Source: a virus
Length of the DNA: 34,132 bases
IMG/VR virus record: IMGVR_UViG_3300040962_000369
Location: 1-34,132 of that record
Strand: one strand, 5' to 3'
Of the stretch, positions 26,868-34,132 are shown piece after piece. A program made the translations under genes and the position numbers. Below the pieces are notes generated by a model. That model saw nothing but the letters and a program-made list of their open reading frames with translations. It searched no databases and had not been told where the DNA came from. Position 1 is the first letter of the stretch. Each line of letters opens with the position of its first letter.

Positions 26868-27338
26868 TTATTGTTTTGCTAATTTATCAAATAATGATTG
26901 TTTATCTTTTTTTGTATTTACGAATTTTGCAGAATAACCTAATGAAAATATAATAATAGAAGAACTTAATATAATCATTGATAAAACCCATGCCATATGT
27001 ATACATTTACCATCAGGACTAATTGCTTTTTTAAGTTGTTCATTTAATGTATTTCTTGTTATACATGTAGTATTTGATGAGAATATATTTCCTTCTGTTG
27101 GAACTAATTTTTGTTTTAATACATGATGATTAAGGTTTAAACAGTTAATAGTGTATAAAATTAAATAAGCAAATGCTAAAAATATAATAAAACCTAATAT
27201 TTGAGAAAATGTAAAATTATTTCTTCTTTCATTTTCACCTGTATCTGGATTATATCTTTTCGGAGGTATTAAAAATATAATTATTATTAATAAAAATCCT
27301 AATGCAGCAATCTTTGTTGGATAAAATATTTTTGCCAT
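26868..27338 (-). CDS. Three-helix membrane protein, relative of the repeat-bearing neighbour
   Basis: The 156-aa protein has hydrophobic segments at about 9-25, 45-66 and 115-135. It lines up with the gene at 26236 through A-x-LG near the N-terminus, a Pro after helix 1, LYTINC at the end of helix 2 (61-66), and Cys then Trp before helix 3. It lacks the Cys repeats and has instead a longer loop with two cysteines (TTC at about 90-92, KC at 111-112). A viral membrane protein of unknown function. It is 41 bases upstream of its relative on the same strand, suggesting tandem duplication. Confidence 0.78.
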   Translation of the reverse strand: MAKIFYPTKIAALGFLLIIIIFLIPPKRYNPDTGENERRNNFTFSQILGFIIFLAFAYLILYTINCLNLNHHVLKQKLVPTEGNIFSSNTTCITRNTLNEQLKKAISPDGKCIHMAWVLSMIILSSSIIIFSLGYSAKFVNTKKDKQSLFDKLAKQ

Positions 27339-27366
27339 AATACTTTTATATTATAGAAATAATTTA

Positions 27367-27621
27367 TTATTCTTTATTTGCTAATTCAAATTCATTTTTA
27401 ATAATAATAAAGTCCTTATATTCTTTATCATCACTGCAATCTATTATTTTTTTAAATTTTTTGTTATTTATTTTTTCTTCTTCTATTTCTTTTTTTATAA
27501 TATCATTTAATTCTGGTATATCATCATATTTTGCTTCTTTAATACAATCATTATATAGTTTATAGTTTACTAAAAATGTTGATATTATTCCAAAACTTAT
27601 TAATATAGATATAGTAATCAT
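27367..27621 (-). CDS. Small single-pass membrane protein
   Basis: The 84-aa protein has one N-terminal hydrophobic helix (about 3-20: ISILISFGIISTFLV) followed by a charged, Lys/Glu-rich soluble part with a single Cys in KKIIDCSDD. It is tightly packed (28 bases) ahead of the three-helix membrane protein on the same strand. Not recognised; possibly a small virion membrane protein. Confidence 0.65.
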   Translation of the reverse strand: MITISILISFGIISTFLVNYKLYNDCIKEAKYDDIPELNDIIKKEIEEEKINNKKFKKIIDCSDDKEYKDFIIIKNEFELANKE

Positions 27622-27668
27622 ATTTACTTATAAATATTTAAAAAAAAATTTTTTAATTAATTTTAAAA

Positions 27669-27694
27669 TTTAATTAAATTTAAATTTAATTAAA
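27669..27694. repeat. 26-bp perfect palindrome, copy 1
   Basis: TTTAATTAAATTT followed by AAATTTAATTAAA is its own reverse complement. It lies in the divergent gap between the small membrane protein and the exoribonuclease gene, just before the early motif. An identical copy is at 31300-31325. Confidence 0.85.
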
Positions 27695-27700
27695 ATTATA

Positions 27701-27708
27701 AAAATTGA
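27701..27708 (+). promoter_or_regulatory. Early promoter motif AAAATTGA for the XRN-like gene
   Basis: The exact octamer lies 40 bases before the ATG at 27749, inside an A/T-only intergenic region. This is the mimivirus-type early element; assignment rests on sequence and spacing. Confidence 0.7.
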
Positions 27709-27748
27709 ATTTATTTTATTTAAATATAAATTACTTATACTAAATAAT

Positions 27749-29386
27749 ATGGGAATTCCATCATATTTTAGAAAAGTAATTAATGATTTTCCAGAAGTTA
27801 TAAAATCAGATATTGATAATCAACCTTCCAATTTATTTTTAGATTTTAATTGTTGTATTCATGGATGTAGCAATGAACTTAAAAAGAACACCTATGATAA
27901 TAATGAAGATTTTGAGAAAGACTTAATTAATTCTGTATTAGAATATATTGATAAAATTTTTGATTTTGTAAAACCAAAAGAATTATTTTATATATCAATT
28001 GATGGAATTCCTCCAAGAAGTAAAATGGTTCAGCAAAGAAATAGAAGGTTTATGAAAGATTGGAGAAATGAAAAATTAATATTAGCATTAAGAAAGAGAA
28101 AACTTACAAATGAAATTGATTTAATTAAGAATGAATGGAATTCTTCTGCAATTAGTCCAGGTACTAAATTTATGGATGAATTATCTAAACAAATTAATAA
28201 TAAACTTAATAGTGAAAAAAAATATAAATATATAAAATCTATATTATCTGATTCTCATAATGAAGGTGAAGGTGAATATAAAATATATAATTATATGACA
28301 AAAAATAAAATTACAAAAGATACTATTATATATGGATTAGATGCTGATCTTATTATGTTATCTTTACTAAATGATACTAATATTCATCTTTTAAGAGAAC
28401 CATTATTTTTAGAAATGTCTAATAATGAACCATTTCTATATGTATCAATTAATAAATTAAAAGAAAGTATAAAATTGTATTATAATGACTATTTCCCAAT
28501 AGATAAAGATAATTTAATTAGTAATTATGTATTTCTATCATTTCTTCTCGGTAATGATTTTGTACCACATATATCATTTATATCTATAAAAAATAATAGT
28601 TTAGAAGAATTACTGAATTTTTATAAAAACATATCAAATAATTTAAATGAAAATATTTTAATTATTACTGAAAATAAAAAAAAAAATACTTATAAAATAA
28701 ATTATAATTTTTTAACAGAATTATTTCATAAATTATCAGAAATAGAACCAGATAAATTAATTTATATTTCAAATAAATTTTTTAATAAAAGACCATTTAC
28801 TAAAAGATTTGATAATAAATTAGATTATTTTAAAAATATGTTAGAATTATATCCTCAATTAAATAAAAATGAAGATTTAATTAAAATTGGACATAAAAAT
28901 TGGAAAAACAACTATTATTATTATAAATTTAATACTTTAAGTACAAAAGATATCCGTGATATTTCATTAAATTATCTAGAAACTTTACAATTTACATTAG
29001 ATTATTATTTTCATCAAAATTATCATCATACATTCTATTATAGATTTAATAATTCACCTTTAATAATTGATGTATATAACTATTTGCTATCATTAAAAAT
29101 TGATAATATTAATGATACTTCTCAAATTAAAATTGATATTCCATATAATGAATTATATCCAAATATTAAAATATCTATTCCTTTACAATTATTAATGATT
29201 TTACCACCATCATCTATCCATTTAATTAATAAAAAATATCATAAGTTAATGACTGATATTAAAGAAGGAGTTTTACATTATTATCCAAAAGATTTTAAAG
29301 TTGATACATATTTAAAAGATTATTTATGGTTATGTAATCCAATATTACCAGATATTGATATTAATTTATTAAATTCTAAATTATGA
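27749..29386 (+). CDS. XRN-family 5'-3' exoribonuclease
   Basis: The 545-aa protein starts with the family's MGIPSYFR signature. It holds the catalytic acids at positions close to those of Xrn1: Asp32 (FLDFNCCIH), Asp85 (ISIDGIPPRSK), Glu174/Glu176 (NEGEGEYK), Asp198/Asp200 (GLDADLIML) and Asp270 (LLGNDFVPH). Cellular Xrn1 is about three times longer; this version keeps the nuclease core and drops the long C-terminal part, as I recall for other giant-virus copies. It would degrade decapped 5'-monophosphate RNA, plausibly host mRNA or older viral transcripts. The early motif upstream supports early expression. Confidence 0.93.
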   Translation: MGIPSYFRKVINDFPEVIKSDIDNQPSNLFLDFNCCIHGCSNELKKNTYDNNEDFEKDLINSVLEYIDKIFDFVKPKELFYISIDGIPPRSKMVQQRNRRFMKDWRNEKLILALRKRKLTNEIDLIKNEWNSSAISPGTKFMDELSKQINNKLNSEKKYKYIKSILSDSHNEGEGEYKIYNYMTKNKITKDTIIYGLDADLIMLSLLNDTNIHLLREPLFLEMSNNEPFLYVSINKLKESIKLYYNDYFPIDKDNLISNYVFLSFLLGNDFVPHISFISIKNNSLEELLNFYKNISNNLNENILIITENKKKNTYKINYNFLTELFHKLSEIEPDKLIYISNKFFNKRPFTKRFDNKLDYFKNMLELYPQLNKNEDLIKIGHKNWKNNYYYYKFNTLSTKDIRDISLNYLETLQFTLDYYFHQNYHHTFYYRFNNSPLIIDVYNYLLSLKIDNINDTSQIKIDIPYNELYPNIKISIPLQLLMILPPSSIHLINKKYHKLMTDIKEGVLHYYPKDFKVDTYLKDYLWLCNPILPDIDINLLNSKL

Positions 29387-29560
29387 ACACCAATTATAAG
29401 CATTCTTAAACATTAAAAACCACGGACTATATTCTAATTTTTTTTATTTCACTGCATATATTATTAGATATATATGGTAATTGCCAATTTTATAATTTCT
29501 GTAAATAATGATAGAAATCTAACTAAATTAAATTTAAATAAAAATAAATTTTTAAATTTT

Positions 29561-29950
29561 TTAATTAAATCTTAAAATACATTTATCTGAAGAATTCTCA
29601 ATTTTAATATGATTATTATCTATTTTTGATATATGATAATATATAGATTTCTTTTTATTTTGAACATGCTCTCTTTTATTTAATTTATAATCATGTACTC
29701 TTAATAATTGTCTTAATATTGTAATACATTTATTTATTGTTATATTTGTTAAAAACATTTGATACTTACATGGTAAATAATACATTACTAATTCTGGTAT
29801 TAAATCTTCTATTTTACAAATTATATTTAAATCTTCTAAATTTGATTTTGTAAATTCTTTTTTATCATTAAAATCTATAATACCAAAACAGTTTAATATT
29901 TTAATCATAAAATCTTGCTCAGGTATTTCTTGAAATAATTGTAATTTCAT
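29561..29950 (-). CDS. Uncharacterised protein, possibly conserved in giant viruses
   Basis: The 129-aa protein has no membrane segment. Its N-terminal MKLQLFQEIPEQDFMIKILNCFG and central YYLPCKYQMFL...CITILRQLLR elements look conserved, and I recall similar proteins from mimivirus relatives without any known function. The basic C-terminal half (LNKREHVQNKKKSIYYHI) could bind nucleic acid; that is only a guess. It lies 45 bases downstream of the M16 peptidase gene on the same strand. The 174 bases between it and the exoribonuclease gene hold nothing I recognise. Confidence 0.7.
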   Translation of the reverse strand: MKLQLFQEIPEQDFMIKILNCFGIIDFNDKKEFTKSNLEDLNIICKIEDLIPELVMYYLPCKYQMFLTNITINKCITILRQLLRVHDYKLNKREHVQNKKKSIYYHISKIDNNHIKIENSSDKCILRFN

Positions 29951-29995
29951 ATCTTACAATACATATAATATTATATTAATGATATAAAAAAAATT

Positions 29996-31258
29996 TTAAA
30001 ATTTTTTTCTGTTTTTTTTAATAATATTAAATATTTTTGTATTAGCTGTTTTAATATTTTTAAAGTTTCCATATAGTAAAAAACTCATTTTATGATAATC
30101 AAATAAAATATTAAATATTGCTTTAAGTCTTTCTGAATTCATATCATTAATTATTTTTTTATATTTTTTTAAAGTGAATTTTCTATCATAATATAAATAA
30201 TTTCCAAATTTATCAAGTTTTATATCTCTGTCTTTAAATAAATATTCTAAATCATTAAGATATTTACTTTTAAATTTTTTTAAATTTGCATCAGATAATC
30301 CTTTTTCTCTTAAATTTGATAAAGAATCAAATATAATATTCAATATATCATAAATATTATTTTTTTTATCAGATGATACAACTATTCTGAAACATCCATA
30401 GTGTTTATAATTTTCATTACTTGTATTTACAGTATATGTATAACCTTTCTCAAATCTTAATTTTCTTCCTAATATTGATGTCATATTATTTGCTAAGAAA
30501 TCCTCTATAAAATCAATATAATATTTATTATTATCTAATTCACTAAATGATTTAAATATTAAAACAATATTATTTTGCTGTATAGGCATATTACGAATTG
30601 TCATACGATAATGAAATGATTGTGTATTTTCTAATTTTTTTGTAGGATTATTTGTTGCATCTGGAAATAATTTTAAACACAATCTTTTAACTTTATCTTT
30701 TAACTTTATACCACAACTAACAACAACTAAATAATCATTAAAATATTGTTCATTATATTTTTTTAAATCTTTATTTGTGATACTTTTAATATCTTTTGTT
30801 GTTCCAATAATTATTCTACTATAAGGGTTATCTTTTGATAATATAGAGTTTTCTAATAATATATCTGCATCAGAATATTTATTAATATTAGGTTCTCTAA
30901 GTAATTTCTCTTCTAATATTATTTTTTTTTCAGTTTCTATATTGTTATTTTTAAAAGATGTATTAAATACTAATTCATACATTATTTGTGTAATTTCTTT
31001 CCAATTATCATCATTTGTTCTTAAATAATAGCATGTATGGTCTTTGGTTGTATATGCATTAGAAACAGTAATTTTATTAAATAAATTAAAAAAATTGTCC
31101 ATACTATGATTTTTAGATTTTCTGAATTTAATATGTTCTAAAAAATGACTAATACCTGTTTTACCTTTCTTTTCATGAATACTTCCTATAGGAATGTAAA
31201 CCTGAATTGAAAATATATTATCAGTATTATAAATAAAACTTATGTCCTTTTCTTTCAT
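29996..31258 (-). CDS. M16-family zinc metallopeptidase (insulinase/MPP-like)
   Basis: The 420-aa protein has the inverted zinc motif HFLEH (His38, Glu41, His42) and a downstream acidic ligand in IILEEKLL (Glu116 or Glu117). The roughly 75-residue spacing matches pitrilysin and mitochondrial processing peptidase. Length equals one half of pitrilysin, like bacterial and MPP-beta subunits. A second-half hallmark with Arg/Tyr (LRFEKGYTYTV, about 255-265) is also present. It likely cleaves peptides or viral proteins inside a closed chamber; the substrate is unknown. There is no signal or targeting peptide. Poxvirus G1 is a distant functional parallel using an HxxEH motif. Confidence 0.9.
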   Translation of the reverse strand: MKEKDISFIYNTDNIFSIQVYIPIGSIHEKKGKTGISHFLEHIKFRKSKNHSMDNFFNLFNKITVSNAYTTKDHTCYYLRTNDDNWKEITQIMYELVFNTSFKNNNIETEKKIILEEKLLREPNINKYSDADILLENSILSKDNPYSRIIIGTTKDIKSITNKDLKKYNEQYFNDYLVVVSCGIKLKDKVKRLCLKLFPDATNNPTKKLENTQSFHYRMTIRNMPIQQNNIVLIFKSFSELDNNKYYIDFIEDFLANNMTSILGRKLRFEKGYTYTVNTSNENYKHYGCFRIVVSSDKKNNIYDILNIIFDSLSNLREKGLSDANLKKFKSKYLNDLEYLFKDRDIKLDKFGNYLYYDRKFTLKKYKKIINDMNSERLKAIFNILFDYHKMSFLLYGNFKNIKTANTKIFNIIKKNRKKF

Positions 31259-31299
31259 ATTAATTTATACAAATTTTTTTTATTAATATTTTAATTAAT

Positions 31300-31325
31300 T
31301 TTAATTAAATTTAAATTTAATTAAA
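31300..31325. repeat. 26-bp perfect palindrome, copy 2
   Basis: Identical to 27669-27694, here between the start of the M16 peptidase gene and the stop of the polyproline protein gene. It could form a hairpin in the 3' end of the polyproline gene's mRNA. Mimivirus transcripts are known to end at hairpins, but this role is inferred. Confidence 0.85.
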
Positions 31326-31335
31326 TTTATAAAAA

Positions 31336-32238
31336 TTATTGACCATCTATTAATGCAATTCTTCTTCTTAAAACCAATACCATTTCATTCATTAAATCAT
31401 CTGCTTTTTTCTTCTTTTCTATTTTAGTTTTTTTTAATTTAATTTCTCCTGAATTTAATTGTTTTAATACATCATTCATATTATTTTTTTTCTCTGGTTT
31501 CTTATTCTTATTATTTTCTCTTCTTTGTTTTATAATATCATTTACAGTATTTGATTTATTAGATTTTGATAATGGTGGAGGTGGAGGCGGAGGTGGCGGA
31601 GGTGGTGGAGGTGGCGGTGGCGGAGGTGGCGGAGGTGGTAGAGATGATTGTAAAGAGTTATGTGAAATATTAGTAGTATTTTTAAATAAATTACAACTAT
31701 TTGTAAAATCTTTAATTTGTATTTGTAAAAGTTCTAAATTAAAACCATATTTATCTTGATTAATCCAAACATTTTTGATCATAAATATACATTTTACTTT
31801 ATTTTCTTTTACAATTTGATTTACATTTACTAAATTATTACAACTATCATATATATTTAGTTTATTTATATAGATTTCTTTAAATCTAAACATTTTTATA
31901 TTATTATCTCTTTTGTTTAAAACTATGTTTGAGTAAAATTGTTTATCTTCAAATAATCCACTATTAAAACTATTAATTTTACTTATTATTTTTTTGTATA
32001 AAATTGTAATAAAATTTAAGAATTTCTCATTATTATATTCACACAAATCTAAACATTTAATAACATTGTTATAATATATAAAATCATATGGTAAATACAT
32101 CAATGGACTCTGAAATAATAAATTATTTTGAGAATTATTATATATATTTAAAATTATTTTATTATTAAATTTTATCGGTTTTTTAACTTTTATATTTTTA
32201 TAAACTTCATTAATATCATAAGAAGTTATTATATTCAT
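31336..32238 (-). CDS. Polyproline/WH2-like protein with WAVE-connector-like C-terminus
   Basis: In this 300-aa protein residues 1-195 form a domain I do not recognise (SPLMYLPYDF, IFMIKNVWINQDKYGFNLELLQIQI), though it resembles N-terminal regions I recall in other giant viruses. Residues 201-222 are 22 consecutive prolines, a classic profilin or SH3 ligand. Residues 254-272 (MNDVLKQLNSGEIKLKKTK) fit a WH2 actin-monomer motif with Spire-like spacing. Residues 281-296 (DLMNEMVLVLRRRIAL) resemble the connector helix of WAVE (VATILSRRIAV). The acidic, Trp-ended tail needed for strong Arp2/3 binding is absent. Likely role: binding host actin or profilin (inference). Confidence 0.75.
   Translation of the reverse strand: MNIITSYDINEVYKNIKVKKPIKFNNKIILNIYNNSQNNLLFQSPLMYLPYDFIYYNNVIKCLDLCEYNNEKFLNFITILYKKIISKINSFNSGLFEDKQFYSNIVLNKRDNNIKMFRFKEIYINKLNIYDSCNNLVNVNQIVKENKVKCIFMIKNVWINQDKYGFNLELLQIQIKDFTNSCNLFKNTTNISHNSLQSSLPPPPPPPPPPPPPPPPPPPPPPLSKSNKSNTVNDIIKQRRENNKNKKPEKKNNMNDVLKQLNSGEIKLKKTKIEKKKKADDLMNEMVLVLRRRIALIDGQ
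31573..31638 (-). repeat. Run of 22 proline codons
   Basis: All four CCN codons except CCC are mixed through the run, so the tract is not a simple trinucleotide expansion and looks selected at the protein level. It is the most GC-rich patch in its gene. Confidence 0.9.
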
Positions 32239-32241
32239 ATA

Positions 32242-32249
32242 AAAATTGA
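32242..32249 (+). promoter_or_regulatory. Early promoter motif AAAATTGA for the 52-aa gene
   Basis: The exact octamer lies 54 bases before the ATG at 32304 on the same strand. It points away from the polyproline gene, so it supports the small plus-strand gene as expressed. Confidence 0.6.
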
Positions 32250-32303
32250 AATATTTAAATTCATTAATATATTTTATTTATGATTAAATTTTAAATATAT
32301 TAA

Positions 32304-32462
32304 ATGGATAAAAATGAAATAATATTATCATCTGAAATAACAATTTTACTAAAAACTATAATTAAAAAACAAAATATAGAATTAATAAAAAAAATAGCAG
32401 AACATTATAAAAGAAATAGTAATAATATGATTTATAAATATAATAAAGGAGAGTATTTTTAA
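32304..32462 (+). CDS. Small 52-aa protein
   Basis: The frame from ATG at 32304 to TAA at 32460-32462 encodes a Lys/Ile-rich, helix-prone peptide (MDKNEIILSSEIT start, ELIKKIAEHYKRN centre, YNKGEYF end). It lies alone on the plus strand between two minus-strand genes, with an early-type AAAATTGA 54 bases upstream and no overlap with other genes. Function is not recognised. It ends 18 bases before the stop of the convergent gene. Confidence 0.6.
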   Translation: MDKNEIILSSEITILLKTIIKKQNIELIKKIAEHYKRNSNNMIYKYNKGEYF

Positions 32463-32480
32463 AATATTAATTTAATATTT

Positions 32481-34132
32481 TTATATTCTATATAAATTTT
32501 TTTGATATTCTGCTGTTGACCAATATATATTATAAGTGTAATATAATGATAAAGATATTATTACACCATTTAGAAGATATTTAGCATTTAATTCATAATT
32601 TTCGGGAGAATTTTGTTCTCTTTCATTATATATATCTTTTAAAAGATTATTTATAGCCGTGTAATCATTTTTTTTAATAGAATATTCTTTTTCTAATACA
32701 TCTTCAAAATGTGTATCAATATGTTTAATTAAATCTTGATCAATTTTAACTTTTTGTAATATTTTATTTGCGAATTTAGCGAATTTTTCATCTTTGGATG
32801 ATGTCTCTTTAGTATCACTGCCTTTATTTATAGTAGTATCACTGTCTTTAGAAACATAATTAACAAAATCTTCATAATTTTCAATTAAAAAAAGAACTTC
32901 TTCATAAGTTTCTATTGATTCTGGCTTATCCTCAGATGATAGTTTATCTAATAAAATTTTATTTAAATCTTTATTTTTTGTAAGTTCATTAAATATTTTT
33001 TTATATTTTTCTGCATTTTTTTTCATAGTATTTAATAATTCATTTTTTTTCATACTTTTTTCTTTTTCTAAATTTTCTTTATTTTTTTCCAAATCTTTTA
33101 TTCTAAGTAATCTATTATAGCTATTTATGTCATCCATATCTGGCATATCCAGATCAAAATCAAAATCCATATTATTTATTTTTAATTGTATTTTATCAAT
33201 TTCTTCATTATAATTTCTTAAATGATATTCTATACCACTATCAAGTTTAAATATATAATTATTAATATTATCAGCTAAACTCTGAATATCTTTCAGAGTT
33301 TCATTCTTTCTTTTTTCAAATTGTTTTATTTTTCTTTTATCATAACCCAGTTCTTTTAATCTTAATTCTTTTGCTTTGATATTTTTTTCTACTTTCATTC
33401 TATCTACTTCTGTTTCAATTTTTTTCGCAATTTTACGAGGGGTATTACCATCTCGTATTAGATACTTATATGGCGATTCTATGAACTTGCCTATTGAACT
33501 CTTACCCTGAGCCTGCCGCTGTTGTTGCTGCTGACCCTGACCTGTACCCGCACCACCATCCATGTTACTTATTTTTTGTGTAATTTTATTATCCATATTT
33601 TGTTTAATTTTTTCAATTAAATTCATTGGATTGAAACTAATTAATAATTGTGTAGCAACAAGAACAGTAATAGCAACAAATATAATATTAATTGTAAATT
33701 CAGTCCAAGGGAATAGTGGTACCTTAGGATTTCTATTTAAGAAACTACAGCATTCATATAATCTCATTACTTCTATTAAATTATAGTAGAAATCCTCAAT
33801 GACAATATTAGTTATATCATCTTCATCTAATATAGTATAATTATCACCAGAATTATATCTTGAAAATATAGCTTTATTATTATTTACTACTGCCTCAATA
33901 CTATAAATTTTTAGAACTCTATTTAATTCTGATTTATCACTTTTATTTTTATAGTCTTTAATGTCTTTAATTATTATCATATTACTCATTTTCTCTTCTA
34001 AATCTGAAAGACTCTTAGAAAATATATTATTATTATTTTGCATTATTAACTCTTGTACATCTATAAAAGACGCATTTTTATAATAATATGAGTATAGAAT
34101 CATATTAATTAACATTATAAATGATATTCTTC
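32481..34132 (-). CDS. Large membrane/coiled-coil protein (5' end outside window)
   Basis: 544 residues are counted from the first Met inside the window (34115), but the frame stays open to the edge (RISFI before the Met), so the true start may lie beyond. It has a hydrophobic N-terminus, a membrane helix at about 140-160 (FTINIIFVAITVLVATQLLIS), a Gly/Gln linker (GAGTGQGQQQQQRQAQG, about 188-204), long charged coiled-coil stretches at about 220-380, and a second hydrophobic segment near the C-terminus (about 507-528). A Cys pair (ECCSF, 121-125) precedes the first helix. Not recognised; a structural or virion membrane protein is plausible. Confidence 0.75.
   Translation of the reverse strand, partial: RISFIMLINMILYSYYYKNASFIDVQELIMQNNNNIFSKSLSDLEEKMSNMIIIKDIKDYKNKSDKSELNRVLKIYSIEAVVNNNKAIFSRYNSGDNYTILDEDDITNIVIEDFYYNLIEVMRLYECCSFLNRNPKVPLFPWTEFTINIIFVAITVLVATQLLISFNPMNLIEKIKQNMDNKITQKISNMDGGAGTGQGQQQQQRQAQGKSSIGKFIESPYKYLIRDGNTPRKIAKKIETEVDRMKVEKNIKAKELRLKELGYDKRKIKQFEKRKNETLKDIQSLADNINNYIFKLDSGIEYHLRNYNEEIDKIQLKINNMDFDFDLDMPDMDDINSYNRLLRIKDLEKNKENLEKEKSMKKNELLNTMKKNAEKYKKIFNELTKNKDLNKILLDKLSSEDKPESIETYEEVLFLIENYEDFVNYVSKDSDTTINKGSDTKETSSKDEKFAKFANKILQKVKIDQDLIKHIDTHFEDVLEKEYSIKKNDYTAINNLLKDIYNEREQNSPENYELNAKYLLNGVIISLSLYYTYNIYWSTAEYQKNLYRI

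Noticed and set aside
29387-29560. Possible RNA gene in the gap after the exoribonuclease gene, which has a slightly GC-richer start.
   Set aside because: No cloverleaf or stable long stem could be found by eye, and no tRNA loop motifs are present.
31336-32238. Calling the polyproline protein a full WASP/WAVE orthologue.
   Set aside because: The N-terminus shows no WAVE-homology, WH1 or GTPase-binding region, and the acidic Arp2/3-binding tail is missing; only the C-terminal motifs are similar.

Overview
The window looks like part of the genome of a large eukaryotic DNA virus (Nucleocytoviricota), most likely an Imitervirales or marine mimivirus-like lineage. It is very AT-rich, has intronless genes on both strands with short A/T-only gaps, and no gene start has a Shine-Dalgarno sequence. 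It encodes an XRN-type 5'-3' exoribonuclease and a polyproline/WH2 actin-binding-like protein, which fit a eukaryotic host. The octamer AAAATTGA, known as the mimivirus-type early promoter element, stands 40-54 bases before three genes. I cannot name the virus. Both ends of the window cut through genes.

Bases 1-25310 are a fibre/adhesin locus: seven very long plus-strand genes for modular surface proteins, in three blocks. Block 1 is one repeat-rich fibre (1-5724) carrying a cupredoxin-like domain. Block 2 is three fibres (6882-15032) with a shared anchor, a shared beta domain and phage-type glycine-rich domains, into which F5/8C-like and laminin-G-like domains are inserted. Block 3 is three fibres (15733-24840) with the same anchor, a different beta domain, F5/8C-like or laminin-G-like modules and a jelly-roll-like head. 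Each block ends with a small gene (5758, 15076, 24906) carrying a domain like the phage tail assembly chaperone family (YRQALRDLP...WP). A 2OG-Fe(II) oxygenase gene on the minus strand lies between blocks 1 and 2. The inferred picture is three fibre families, each with its own small accessory protein, diversified by domain insertion.

Bases 25294-34132 are a mixed housekeeping and membrane region. It holds a FEN/PIN-like 5'-nuclease and the XRN-like exonuclease, both with early motifs. It also holds two related three-helix membrane proteins, one with a seven-fold Cys repeat, a small single-pass membrane protein, an unrecognised 129-aa protein and an M16 zinc peptidase. The remaining genes are a protein with 22 consecutive prolines plus WH2-like and WAVE-connector-like motifs, a 52-aa protein with an early motif, and a large membrane/coiled-coil protein cut by the window edge.

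The strongest leads are the fibre-block-plus-chaperone arrangement, the nested domain insertions in the fibres, the fibre-borne copper-site motif, and the WAVE-like C-terminus. No stretch longer than 300 bases lacks a gene, and I saw no tRNA, rRNA, CRISPR array or insertion sequence.
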